A stretch of 15,971 nt of DNA from Gammaproteobacteria bacterium (lineage in GTDB: Bacteria > Pseudomonadota > Gammaproteobacteria > Steroidobacterales > Steroidobacteraceae). The notes beneath the pieces were generated by a model. It was given only the letters and a program-made list of their open reading frames with translations. It ran no database searches and was not told where the DNA came from. Shown one piece after another: positions 1 through 8,278 of this stretch. Both the position numbers and the translations under genes were made by a program. The stretch covers positions 1 through 15,971 of the forward strand of contig JASHTN010000252.1 of NCBI GenBank assembly GCA_030040525.1. Reading direction: 5' to 3'. Position 1 is the first letter of the stretch. Every line of letters starts with the position of its first letter.

Positions 1-1258
1 CCGAATGCCGGTCGACGGTGAGGAGCTGCGCGTCGTATTGCAGCGCCCAGAGATCATCGGCGACCTGTCCGAGCGCTTCCAGCACCACCGACCGGTAGGT
101 GGCGGCCTGCGCCTTGTAGGCATCGCGTGCCGCACGCACCTGCGCCGCCTGGGCACCGCCCGCGAAGATCGGCAGCGCAAGCGCTCCCCCGGCATCGAAC
201 AGTGTGTCGAACTGGTGGAACAGTCCGCCCGCCTGCAGCGCCTGCCGCGTCACCGACGCCGACAGATTGAGCGAGGGGAACTCCTGTGCAATGGCGACGC
301 CGATCGCGGCGTTGCTGGCGTGCAGCTGGGCTTCGGCCGCAAGCACGTCCGGCCGCTGGCGCACGAGCCGCGCCGGCAGAGTGAGCGGGACCTCCCGCGG
401 CAGAGCCAATTCGCTGATATCGAACTCGTGGGATTTCCACTGCGCCGGCTCCCGCCCGACGAGCACGGTGAGCGCATCGTAAGCCTGCTCGAGCTGCTTG
501 TGCAGCGTCGGCAGCTGCGTCAGGTCCGCGGCCAGCTGACTGTCGGCGGTGAGCACATCGGCTCGCGTGGCGGTGCCGACCTCGAATTCGCGCTGCGTGA
601 GCGTCAGGTTCTTGCGATCGCTCTCGATCAGCTCCTCGGTGGTCGCGATCTGCAGGCGCGTCGAGGCGATCGTCAGCGCCTCGCTCACCACATCGCCGGT
701 GAGCGTCAGGTAGGCGGCGGCAAGCTGATAGCGCTGGTAGTCCGCGAGTGCCGACTGCTGCTCGATGTTGCGGCGTATGCCGCCGAAGAGATCGAGGCTG
801 TAGCTCGCCGAGAGTCCCATCGTGTAGAGATTGGAGCTGCTGCCGGCGCTGCCGGCCCCGCCGAGGCCCGGCGTCTGCCCGGCGAGGCGCGAGTGCTGCA
901 CCCCGGCATTGCCACTCAGGCTCGGCAGGAGCGCCGCGCGGGCGATCACGACCTGCTCGCGCGCCTGCGCGAGGGTGGCATCGGCCGCCTCCAGCGTCGG
1001 ACTTCCCGCGATGGCCGCCCGCACCACCGCGTCGAGCGGCGGCGAATGCAACAGCTGCCACCACTGTCCGGCGATTTCCCCTCCGGGGTTGAGGTGCTGC
1101 ACGTCCTGCGCGTCGGTATTTCCGGGCGGCGCAGCCGGATGCAGATAGCCCTGCTCGGCGGGCGCCGGCGGCTTTTTGAAGTCGGGGCCGACCGCGCAGC
1201 CCGCAAGCATCGACGCCGTGAGCGTGACAACGAGCGCAGAGTCAGCGTGGCGGGGCAT
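1..1258 (-). CDS. NodT/TolC-family outer-membrane efflux lipoprotein (partial, C-terminus beyond left edge)
   Basis: Outer-membrane channel of a tripartite pump, expected to form the exit duct for the MacA/MacB-like proteins encoded just upstream. The frame is open from the ATG at 1258 to the window edge (419 codons, no stop seen). I re-read it in four places and found no frameshift. The N-terminus is a lipoprotein signal with lipobox LAGC (Cys21) followed by AVGPDFKKP, the usual NodT-type start. Further on are a GQWWQLLHSPPLD segment (a common motif after the N-terminus of this family), a LYTMGLSASYSLDLFGGIRR segment and TQREFEVGTATRADVLTADS, typical of the TolC repeat helices. Family members are about 470-490 residues, so some 50-70 residues are missing. 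The start lies 7 bases after the macB stop, which suggests co-transcription and perhaps translational coupling. Family assignment is firm; the substrate cannot be told. Confidence 0.93.
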   Translation of the reverse strand, partial: MPRHADSALVVTLTASMLAGCAVGPDFKKPPAPAEQGYLHPAAPPGNTDAQDVQHLNPGGEIAGQWWQLLHSPPLDAVVRAAIAGSPTLEAADATLAQAREQVVIARAALLPSLSGNAGVQHSRLAGQTPGLGGAGSAGSSSNLYTMGLSASYSLDLFGGIRRNIEQQSALADYQRYQLAAAYLTLTGDVVSEALTIASTRLQIATTEELIESDRKNLTLTQREFEVGTATRADVLTADSQLAADLTQLPTLHKQLEQAYDALTVLVGREPAQWKSHEFDISELALPREVPLTLPARLVRQRPDVLAAEAQLHASNAAIGVAIAQEFPSLNLSASVTRQALQAGGLFHQFDTLFDAGGALALPIFAGGAQAAQVRAARDAYKAQAATYRSVVLEALGQVADDLWALQYDAQLLTVDRHS

Positions 1259-1265
1259 CGGCGGC

Positions 1266-3413
1266 TCACTCGTAGCGCAGCGCATCGATCGGGTTCAGCC
1301 TTGAGGCCTGCCGCGCCGGGTAGAAGCCGAAGAACACCCCGACGGCGCCCGAGAACACGAACGCCAGCACCATCACGTTGATCCGCAGCAGGATGGGCCA
1401 TCCCGCAAAGTGCGAGATGAGCTGCGAGGCGATCACTCCCGCGGCGATGCCCGCGGTGCCGCCCATGAGGGCGAGCAGCATCGCCTCGATGAGGAACTGT
1501 GTCAGGACGTGCAGCCGCCGCGCCCCGGTCGCCATGCGAATGCCGATCTCACGCGTGCGCTCGGTGACCGAGACGAGCAGGATGTTCATGATGCCGATGC
1601 CGCCCACCACCAGCGAGATCGAGGCGATCGCGGCCAACAGCAGCTCCATCGCCTGCGAGCTCGCTTCCGCCACCTCGGCGATCTCGGTCAGGTCGCGCAC
1701 CGCGAAATCGTCGTCCTTGCCGGGCAGGATGCGGTGCTCCTTCTCGAGGGTCTTCGTGACCTGATCGAGCGCGGTCTTGACGAGCGAGGGACTCCGCGCC
1801 TGCACGTAGATGGTGTTGACGAACCCTTCCAGCTTCGGCGTCACGCCGAAGGGATTGGGCGGTGGCCCGATCGTTGCGAACACGTTGTTCGCGAGCGTCT
1901 GGGTCGAGGTCGGCGTGGCCACGCCGAGGATCCGCTCCTGCGAAGTGGTGAACGGGATGAACACCACGTCGTCCTGATCCTGGCCGACGGCGGAGTGGCC
2001 CTTCGGCGCCAGCACGCCGACCACCTCCATCGGCACGTTCTTCACCAGGACGGTGGCACCGATCGGGTCGGCGAACTCGCCGAACAGGTTGCTGAGTACG
2101 GTCTGGCCGAGGAGGCACACGGCCGCCCCGTCGTGATCGTCCGCACTGGTGAGTGTGCGGCCGGCGACGACCGGCCAGCGGCGGATGGCCAGGTAGCTCG
2201 GCGACACGCCCTGGACGCTGGTGCTCCAGTTCTGATTGCCGCTCACCACCTGCGTGGTCTGGCGGTTGACATAGCTCGCGTCCGACACGGCGGCATCGTT
2301 CTCGAGGATGGCGGCCACATCGCGCACCCGCAGCGTTGCGGCACTACCGTGCCCGGCGCGCACGCCGTTGATGCGCGTGGTGCCGGGCAGCACCACCAGC
2401 AGATCGGTCCCCAGGCTCTGCACCTGCGCCTCGACTGCAGCGCGGGCGCCCTCGCCGACCGCCACCATGGCGATGAGCGCGGCCACGCCGATGAAGACGC
2501 CGAGCATCGTGAGGGCGGAGCGCAGCTTGTTGCGCCCGATCGCGCGCAGGGCCGCGAAGATCGCCATCCAGCCGAGCGATCCGGCCTCGTGCAGCCAGGC
2601 GTCGAGCCGTCCGGCGAAACGCTGCTCGTGATACGGCCGCACCGCAGGCAGAGCCGCTGCCCGGAGAACCGTATCCGCATGAGCCGTCAGACGGTCAGAG
2701 ATGATGAGTCCGTCGCGAACCGTGACAATCCGATCGGCGAGCTCGGCGAGGTCGCGCTCGTGCGTCACCAGCACGATGGTGACGCCCCGCTCGCGATTGA
2801 GCGCCCGGATCGTCGTCATGATGTCGAGCGCGGTCTGCGAGTCGAGGTTGCCGGTAGGCTCGTCCGCCAGCACGATTGCCGGATTGTTCACCAGCGCACG
2901 CGCGATGGCGACGCGCTGCTGTTGTCCGCCGGAGAGCTGGTTCGGCTGATTGCGCTCGCGCTCGGCGAGCCCGAGCATGCGCAGCATGTCACGCGCGCGC
3001 TCGGTGTTGCCGGCGATCTGCGCGGCGTAGAAGAGCGGCAGCTCGACGTTCTCGAGCGCGCTCGTGCGCGCCAGCAGGTTGAACGTCTGGAACACGAAGC
3101 CGATGCGCCGGCCGCGAATGCGCGCGAGCGCGGGCTCATCGAGCTGCGCGACGTCGACCCCCTCGAGCAGGTAGCTGCCGCCGGTCGGCTTGTCGAGGCA
3201 GCCGAGGATGTTCATCAGGGTGGATTTGCCCGAGCCCGAGGCGCCCATGATCGCGACGAACTCGCCGCGGCGGATGGTGAGGCTGATGCCGCGCAGCGCA
3301 TGCACCTCGGTGTCGCCGAGGTGATAGATCTTGGTGACGTCGCGAACCTCGATGATGGGCTCGCCCGGCGGGACCCCCGGCGGCGCGGTAATCGTGGGCT
3401 GCACCGCGCTCAA
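1266..3413 (-). CDS. macB: MacB-like ABC transporter, fused ATPase and permease
   Basis: Inner-membrane ATP-driven part of a MacAB-type tripartite efflux pump, 715 residues. The N-terminal nucleotide-binding domain has Walker A GASGSGKST (57-65), Q-loop Gln109, signature LSGGQQQ (160-166), Walker B VLADEP (181-186) and the H-loop His218. A first membrane helix (~299-319) is followed by a large periplasmic domain (~325-585). An FtsX-type C-terminus has helices near 588-615, 638-664 and 676-699 and the conserved ends GIGIMNILLVSVTERTREIG and ARQASRLNPIDALRYE. The start is TTG, overlapping the macA stop as TTGA; a GGAGG 9 bases upstream supports it, and a GTG three codons in is the only near alternative. 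E. coli MacB is 648 residues; the extra length lies at the N-terminus, in the ATPase-to-membrane linker and in a proline-rich periplasmic loop around 500-530. Substrate (macrolide, peptide, lipid, siderophore) is not inferable. Confidence 0.93.
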   Translation of the reverse strand: MSAVQPTITAPPGVPPGEPIIEVRDVTKIYHLGDTEVHALRGISLTIRRGEFVAIMGASGSGKSTLMNILGCLDKPTGGSYLLEGVDVAQLDEPALARIRGRRIGFVFQTFNLLARTSALENVELPLFYAAQIAGNTERARDMLRMLGLAERERNQPNQLSGGQQQRVAIARALVNNPAIVLADEPTGNLDSQTALDIMTTIRALNRERGVTIVLVTHERDLAELADRIVTVRDGLIISDRLTAHADTVLRAAALPAVRPYHEQRFAGRLDAWLHEAGSLGWMAIFAALRAIGRNKLRSALTMLGVFIGVAALIAMVAVGEGARAAVEAQVQSLGTDLLVVLPGTTRINGVRAGHGSAATLRVRDVAAILENDAAVSDASYVNRQTTQVVSGNQNWSTSVQGVSPSYLAIRRWPVVAGRTLTSADDHDGAAVCLLGQTVLSNLFGEFADPIGATVLVKNVPMEVVGVLAPKGHSAVGQDQDDVVFIPFTTSQERILGVATPTSTQTLANNVFATIGPPPNPFGVTPKLEGFVNTIYVQARSPSLVKTALDQVTKTLEKEHRILPGKDDDFAVRDLTEIAEVAEASSQAMELLLAAIASISLVVGGIGIMNILLVSVTERTREIGIRMATGARRLHVLTQFLIEAMLLALMGGTAGIAAGVIASQLISHFAGWPILLRINVMVLAFVFSGAVGVFFGFYPARQASRLNPIDALRYE

Positions 3414-4897
3414 AAGCGGAAGCCTCCGCGGAAGCTGTTGCCGCCCGGGCCGTTGCCCTGTCCCGGTCGCTCCTCGCCGCGCGCCTCGCCCGGCCGGACG
3501 GCATTGACGACGACCACATCGCCTTCGTGCAGGTCCTCGCCGGAGACCTCGATCAATGTCCCGTCATCGAGGCCGGTGCGCACGCGTAGCGGCACGAGCT
3601 TGCCATCGCGCATCACCCAGATGCGCGCCCGGGGTGCTGCCCCCGCAGCTCCGGCACGGCCGCCGAAGCGCCCCGCTCCCCCGCTCCCCGGCGCACCCGC
3701 GCCGGGCCCACCTTCGCCGCGGGAGTGCTCGAATACCGCGCCAGCTCCCTCCCTCGGGGCCTGCGCCTCGCCGGATGCCGCCGTTGCCTGGTCCGGAGAC
3801 GGTGGCTCGCCGGAGTCGCGCGCCGCCGGATCCGTCGGCCGAGCTTGCCCCGCTCCGCTGCCGGCGCCTCTTGCGGGGCGCTCGCGCCGGATCCCTTCCG
3901 GATTGAAGCGGACGGCGGGTAGCGGCACGCGCAGCACATCCTTGCGCTCGGCGGTGATGATGTGGGCATCGGCGGTCATGCCGGGAAAGAGCGCCAGGTC
4001 GTCGTTCTTGACATCGACCACCACGTCGTAGGTAACGACGTTCTGCACCGTGATCGGACCCTCGCGGACCTGGCGGACGCTGCCCCAGAAGGTGCGGTTC
4101 GGGTAGGCCTGGACGGTGAAGAACGACTTCTCCGCGGGCTTCACTCCACCGACGTCGGACTCGCTGACATTGGTGTCCACCTCCATGAGGTGCATGTCCT
4201 TGCCGATCAGGAAGAGCGGCGACGCGGACAGGCTCGAGACCACCGTCTGACCGACATCGATGTAGCGGGTGATCACCATACCGTTCACGGGTGATGGAAT
4301 CCGGGTATACGCGAGATTCACCTCGGCGCCGTGCAGCAGCGCCTTCTGCTGCTCGACGTTCGCGATATCGAGGTTGACCTGGGCGCGATCCTGGTCGAGC
4401 GTCGCCTTGTCGGTGTTGACCTGCTCCTGCGAGACGATGCCCTCGCCGATCTCCTTCTGGTCGTAGGCGACGATCTGCTCCTGGTTGGCGACGGCGACAC
4501 GGTCCTTGACGAGCGCCGCCTGGGCGGAATGGAGCGAGGCGGTGTCCTGGTCCACCACCACCTGAAACGGCAGCGGATCAATCGTGGCGCAGATCTGCCC
4601 GATCTTGACGATCGTGTTGTAGTCGCAGGTCCAGGTCTTGATGTTGCCCGAGACGTAGGATTCGACCTGGGCCGTGACGATGGGGTTGAGGGTGCCCGTC
4701 ATGGTGACGGTGCGCTGGATGTCGCCGCGGGTCACGCGCGCCGTCACGTAGTGCAGCGGCGGCGGCCGGGTGAGCCACCACGCGAGCGCCGCGGCCAAGA
4801 GAATCAGCACCGCGCCGCACCCCCAGAGCAGTGATCGGTGAGAACGCAACAGGGTGTGCAGACGGCTGGACTGCGGTTCCGAGGTATCCGGTGGCAT
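3410..4897 (-). CDS. macA: MacA-like periplasmic adaptor (membrane fusion protein) with low-complexity insertion
   Basis: Adaptor linking the MacB-like transporter to the outer-membrane channel; 495 residues with a single N-terminal membrane anchor (~22-43). The order is that of the HlyD/MacA family: beta-barrel/lipoyl half (~55-112), a helical hairpin rich in Gln, Asp and Ala (~115-195), lipoyl half with YTRIPSPVNGMVITRYIDVGQTV (192-220, broken here by function only), then barrel (~235-335) with FPGMTADAHI. Residues ~336-422 are an unusual Gly/Ala/Pro/Arg-rich stretch with no predicted fold, followed by a membrane-proximal domain (RIWVMRDGKLVPLRVRTGLD, ~425-466) and a Gly-rich tail. Typical MacA proteins are 370-420 residues, so the insertion explains the excess length. 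The ATG at 4897 has no clear Shine-Dalgarno. It is the first gene of the minus-strand operon and overlaps macB by 4 bases. Confidence 0.92.
   Translation of the reverse strand: MPPDTSEPQSSRLHTLLRSHRSLLWGCGAVLILLAAALAWWLTRPPPLHYVTARVTRGDIQRTVTMTGTLNPIVTAQVESYVSGNIKTWTCDYNTIVKIGQICATIDPLPFQVVVDQDTASLHSAQAALVKDRVAVANQEQIVAYDQKEIGEGIVSQEQVNTDKATLDQDRAQVNLDIANVEQQKALLHGAEVNLAYTRIPSPVNGMVITRYIDVGQTVVSSLSASPLFLIGKDMHLMEVDTNVSESDVGGVKPAEKSFFTVQAYPNRTFWGSVRQVREGPITVQNVVTYDVVVDVKNDDLALFPGMTADAHIITAERKDVLRVPLPAVRFNPEGIRRERPARGAGSGAGQARPTDPAARDSGEPPSPDQATAASGEAQAPREGAGAVFEHSRGEGGPGAGAPGSGGAGRFGGRAGAAGAAPRARIWVMRDGKLVPLRVRTGLDDGTLIEVSGEDLHEGDVVVVNAVRPGEARGEERPGQGNGPGGNSFRGGFRF
3423..3427 (-). promoter_or_regulatory. 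ribosome binding site for the TTG start of macB
   Basis: On the minus strand GGAGG ends 9 bases before the TTG at 3413. It lies inside the last codons of the macA-like gene. Together with the 4-base TTGA overlap it supports the rare TTG start over the GTG three codons later. Confidence 0.65.
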
Positions 4898-4967
4898 GCT
4901 CGATCAAGGGCTTAGACCAGGCATTAGCATGGCAGGGTCCATCACCCCGGGCTGCAATGGATTGTAA

Positions 4968-4987
4968 AGGGGCGCAGCGCGGCCCCT
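4968..4987. repeat. inverted repeat in the divergent spacer
   Basis: AGGGGC and GCCCCT form perfect 6-bp arms around an 8-base GC-rich centre. It could be a repressor site or a leader hairpin; chance is also possible in DNA this rich in G and C. Confidence 0.4.
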
Positions 4988-5009
4988 GCGGCGGCCCTGC
5001 GAGCCCAAC

Positions 5010-5028
5010 TGGGGCAGCCGCTGCCCCA
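5010..5028. repeat. perfect 9-1-9 inverted repeat, candidate operator
   Basis: TGGGGCAGC and GCTGCCCCA are exact reverse complements around a single C. The tight spacing fits either a dimeric repressor site or a short RNA stem in the RND operon leader, 56 bases before its start codon. No regulator gene of the TetR or MarR type lies in the window. Confidence 0.5.
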
Positions 5029-5029
5029 C

Positions 5030-5045
5030 CCCTCTTTCGGGAGGG
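5030..5045 (+). other. leader hairpin with TTCG loop upstream of the RND gene
   Basis: CCCTCT and GGAGGG pair (one G-T wobble) around the loop TTCG, a very stable tetraloop in RNA. It begins two bases after the preceding inverted repeat and ends 38 bases before the RND start. No T-tract follows, so it is not an ordinary terminator in the plus direction. If transcribed it would form a compact stem in the 5' leader. Confidence 0.4.
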
Positions 5046-5083
5046 TGTGTTCCTCCGCCGCGCTGCGTTAGGCTGCCCCGCGC

Positions 5084-8000
5084 ATGTGGATCGTCAAACT
5101 GGCGCTGCGGCGCCCCTACACCTTCATTGTCCTGGCGATCCTGATCCTGCTGCTCGGGGTGTTCGCGATCGTGCGCACTCCCACCGACATCTTTCCGAAC
5201 ATCAACATCCCGGTGGTCGCCGTCATCTGGCGCTACACCGGACTCTCGCCCGACGAGATGGCGACGCGTCTGATTCTCTCCTCGGAGCGCACCGCGCAGA
5301 CCACGGTCAACGACGTCGAGCACACCGAGTCGCAGTCGCTCGCCGGCGAAGCCGTCGCCAAGTACTTCTTCCAGCGGAACGTCAACGAGGAAATGTCGTT
5401 TGCGCAGATCACCGGCGTGTCGCAGACGCAGCTGCGGCAGTCGCCCCCGGGCACGACCCCGCCCTACATCCTCGCCTATAACGCCTCCTCGGTGCCGGTG
5501 CTGCAGCTGGCGCTCTCGAGCCCGACCCTTTCAGAGGCGCAGCTCTTCGACCTCGGCAACAACATCATCCGCACCGCGCTCGCTACCGTCGAGGGCGCTT
5601 CCATGCCCTACCCCTACGGCGGTAACCAGCGGCAGGTGCAGGTCGACCTCGACCCGGATGCGCTCCGCGCCCAGGGGCTCTCCGGCAACGACGTCACCAA
5701 CGCGATCGCCAACCAGAACCTGATCCTGCCCGCCGGCACCGAGAAGATCGGCGACCGCGAGTATTTCGTCGAGACCAACGCGAGTCCGAGGACCATCGAG
5801 GAGCTGAACAACCTGCCGATCACGACCCGCAACGGCAGCGTGATCTACGTGCACGACGTCGCGCACGTCCGCGACGGCTGGCCACCCCAGACCAACATCG
5901 TGCGCCGCGACGGCCACCGTGGCGTGCTCATGAGCGTGCTGAAGACCGGCAGCGCCTCGACGCTCGATATCATCGGCAGCATCAAGGCGCGGCTGCCGCG
6001 GATCCGCGCCGCGCTGCCGCCTAACTTCCACATCGACCTGGTCGGCGACCAGTCGCTGTTCGTGCGCGCCGCCATCAGCGGCGTGGTGCGCGAGGCGGTG
6101 ATCGCCGCCGCGCTCACTGCCCTCATGATCCTCATGTTCCTCGGCAGCTGGCGCAGCACGCTGATGATCGCGCTGTCGATTCCGCTCTCGATCCTGGCCT
6201 CGATCATCTGCCTGGCGGCCCTCGGTGAGACCATCAATATAATGACGCTCGGCGGGCTCGCGCTCGCGGTCGGCATCCTGGTGGACGACGCCACCGTCAC
6301 CATCGAGAACATCAACTGGCACCTCGAGCGCGGCGAGGACGTCGAACCCGCAATCCTCAACGGCGCCCACGAGATCGCCCTGCCGGCATTCGTCTCGACG
6401 CTCGCCATCTGCATCGTGTTCGTGCCGATGTTCATGCTGGTCGGGATTGCGCGCTACCTGTTCATCCCGCTGGCCGAAGCGGTGGTGTTCGCGATGCTGG
6501 CCTCCTACCTGCTGTCGCGCACGCTGGTGCCGACGCTGGCGATGTACTGGCTGCAGCGCCATGACCCGCACGCGACGGCCGAGTCGCGCAACCCGCTGCT
6601 GCGGCTGCAGCACCGCTTCGAGCAGCGCTTCACGCGCATGCGCGAGCAGTACAGCGCGCTCCTCGATCGGGCGCTCGCCGGCGGCCCGCGCTTCGCGCTG
6701 CCGTTTCTCGGCGCCATGGCCGTGACCGCCGTGCTGGCGTTCCCGCTGGGTTGGTTACTCCCGGGGCTGGGTCAGGACTTCTTCCCGAGCGTCGACGCCG
6801 GCGAGATCAAGCTCCACCTGCGCGGCCCGACCGGTATCCGCATCGACGAGACCGCGGCGCTCTGCGACAAGGTTGAGGCCACCATCCGCCAGGTGATCCC
6901 CGCGGCGCAGATCGCCAGCCTGGTCGACAACATCGGCGTGCCCTACAGCGGCATCAACCTCGCCTACTCGACCTCGGCACCCGTCGGACCCGGAGACGCG
7001 GACATCCTGGTGTCACTCGAGCCCGGGCACCCGCCGACCAACGACTACGTGCGCGCGCTGCGGGCGCAGCTGCCGCGCATGTACCCCGGAGTGGATTTCG
7101 CCTTCCTGCCGGCGGACATGGTGAGCCAGATCCTGAACTTCGGGCTGCCGTCGCCGATCGACGTGCAGATCTCGGGCTTCAACGTCGCTGCGAACCGCGA
7201 CTACGCCGACGCGCTGCTGCAGCGCATGCACGCCATACCCGGGGCGGTCGACCTGCGCATCCAGCAGGCCTCCGACTATCCGCAGATCAACGTGGTCGTC
7301 GATCGCAGCAAGGCGGCGCTGCTTGGGCTCTCTGAGCAGGATGTGGCCGGCAATCTCCTGGTCTCGCTCTCCGGCAGCTTCCAGACCACACCGTCGTTCT
7401 GGATCGACCCCAAGAGCGGCACGCAGTACAACGTCGCCGCCCAGACGCCGCAGTTCGCGCTCGCGTCGCTCCCCGAGCTCGGCACGACCCCGATCACTCC
7501 GGCGAGCGGCGGCACCAACCGCAACAGCCAGCTGCTCGCGAACCTCGCCAGCTTCCACCGCAGCGCAGTGCCGGCCGTGGTCAGCCATTACAATGCAGAG
7601 CCAGTGATCGACATCTACGGCGGGGTCGACGGCACCGACCTTGGCTTCATCGCCGCGCAGATCAACAAGCTGGTAGCGGCCACGCACGGCAGGCTGCCGC
7701 ACGGCTCGCAGGTCACGGTTCGCGGCCAGGTGACCACGATGACCGATTCCTTCAACGGCCTGCTGCTCGGCCTCGCCGGCGCCATCGTGCTGGTCTATCT
7801 GCTGATCGTCGTCAACTTCCAGTCGTGGCTCGATCCCTTCATTATCATCACGGCGCTGCCGGCCGCGCTCGCCGGCATCGTCTGGATGCTGTTTCTCACG
7901 CACACGCCGGTGAGCGTGCCGGCGCTCACCGGCGCCATCATGTGCATGGGAGTCGCGACCGCCAACAGCGTGCTGGTGGTGAGCTTCGCCCGCCAGCGCC

Positions 8001-8278
8001 TGGACGCCGGCGATGATGCGCGCCACGCGGCGCTGCAGGCCGGCGTAACCCGCTTCCGCCCGGTGCTCATGACCGCGCTCGCCATGATCATCGGCATGGT
8101 GCCCATGGCGCTCGGGCTCGGCGAAGGCGGCGAGCAGAACGCCCCGCTCGGACGCGCCGTGATCGGCGGCCTGGTGTTCGCGACCGTCGCTACGTTGTTC
8201 TTCGTGCCCACGGTGTTTACCATTATTCACGGCCGGCTGCTGCGGGTTGCGGCACACGGAACCCCGACTCATGAATGA
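5084..8278 (+). CDS. RND-family efflux pump (HAE1/AcrB-like), inner-membrane subunit
   Basis: Proton-driven drug-type RND transporter, 1064 residues, close to the ~1030-1060 of the family. It opens with MWIVKLALRRPYTFIVLAIL, a normal first helix. TM4 carries GILVDDATVTIEN with the two conserved proton-relay aspartates at 401-402, which favours the HAE rather than the heavy-metal (HME) branch. Helices near 338-380 (VIAAALTALMILMFLGSWRS) and the C-terminal set (~855-1050, including RFRPVLMTALAMIIGMVPMA) match the duplicated RND fold, with periplasmic porter domains between. The position of AcrB Lys940 aligns with Ala960 in GVATANSVLVVSF (7949-7987). The start has no evident Shine-Dalgarno. The stop overlaps the adaptor start by 8 bases. 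First gene of a pump-adaptor-channel operon, an order reversed from acrAB. Substrate unknown. Confidence 0.95.
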   Translation: MWIVKLALRRPYTFIVLAILILLLGVFAIVRTPTDIFPNINIPVVAVIWRYTGLSPDEMATRLILSSERTAQTTVNDVEHTESQSLAGEAVAKYFFQRNVNEEMSFAQITGVSQTQLRQSPPGTTPPYILAYNASSVPVLQLALSSPTLSEAQLFDLGNNIIRTALATVEGASMPYPYGGNQRQVQVDLDPDALRAQGLSGNDVTNAIANQNLILPAGTEKIGDREYFVETNASPRTIEELNNLPITTRNGSVIYVHDVAHVRDGWPPQTNIVRRDGHRGVLMSVLKTGSASTLDIIGSIKARLPRIRAALPPNFHIDLVGDQSLFVRAAISGVVREAVIAAALTALMILMFLGSWRSTLMIALSIPLSILASIICLAALGETINIMTLGGLALAVGILVDDATVTIENINWHLERGEDVEPAILNGAHEIALPAFVSTLAICIVFVPMFMLVGIARYLFIPLAEAVVFAMLASYLLSRTLVPTLAMYWLQRHDPHATAESRNPLLRLQHRFEQRFTRMREQYSALLDRALAGGPRFALPFLGAMAVTAVLAFPLGWLLPGLGQDFFPSVDAGEIKLHLRGPTGIRIDETAALCDKVEATIRQVIPAAQIASLVDNIGVPYSGINLAYSTSAPVGPGDADILVSLEPGHPPTNDYVRALRAQLPRMYPGVDFAFLPADMVSQILNFGLPSPIDVQISGFNVAANRDYADALLQRMHAIPGAVDLRIQQASDYPQINVVVDRSKAALLGLSEQDVAGNLLVSLSGSFQTTPSFWIDPKSGTQYNVAAQTPQFALASLPELGTTPITPASGGTNRNSQLLANLASFHRSAVPAVVSHYNAEPVIDIYGGVDGTDLGFIAAQINKLVAATHGRLPHGSQVTVRGQVTTMTDSFNGLLLGLAGAIVLVYLLIVVNFQSWLDPFIIITALPAALAGIVWMLFLTHTPVSVPALTGAIMCMGVATANSVLVVSFARQRLDAGDDARHAALQAGVTRFRPVLMTALAMIIGMVPMALGLGEGGEQNAPLGRAVIGGLVFATVATLFFVPTVFTIIHGRLLRVAAHGTPTHE

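Larger units (their letters stand above)
4898..5083. promoter_or_regulatory. divergent spacer between the two efflux operons
   Basis: This 186-bp non-coding stretch separates the start codons of the macA-like gene (minus) and the RND gene (plus), so it must hold both promoters unless a single operon is expressed from elsewhere. I found no convincing -35/-10 pair in either direction; weak -10-like hexamers are TAGCAT (4925-4930, plus) and GCTAAT on the minus strand over the same stretch. It contains three inverted repeats, listed separately. No G-tract operator like that at 11201-11220 occurs here. Confidence 0.6.

Noticed and set aside
1410..4031. 873-codon open frame on the plus strand, antisense to macB and the end of macA
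   Set aside because: It mirrors codon bias of the GC-rich genes on the other strand. Its translation is rich in Arg, His, Asp and Gly without any domain, while the opposite strand encodes clear MacB motifs.
4831..5481. 216-codon plus-strand frame spanning the divergent spacer into the RND gene
   Set aside because: It is in a different frame from the RND gene, overlaps it for 400 bases, and has no recognisable sequence; it is open only because of base composition.
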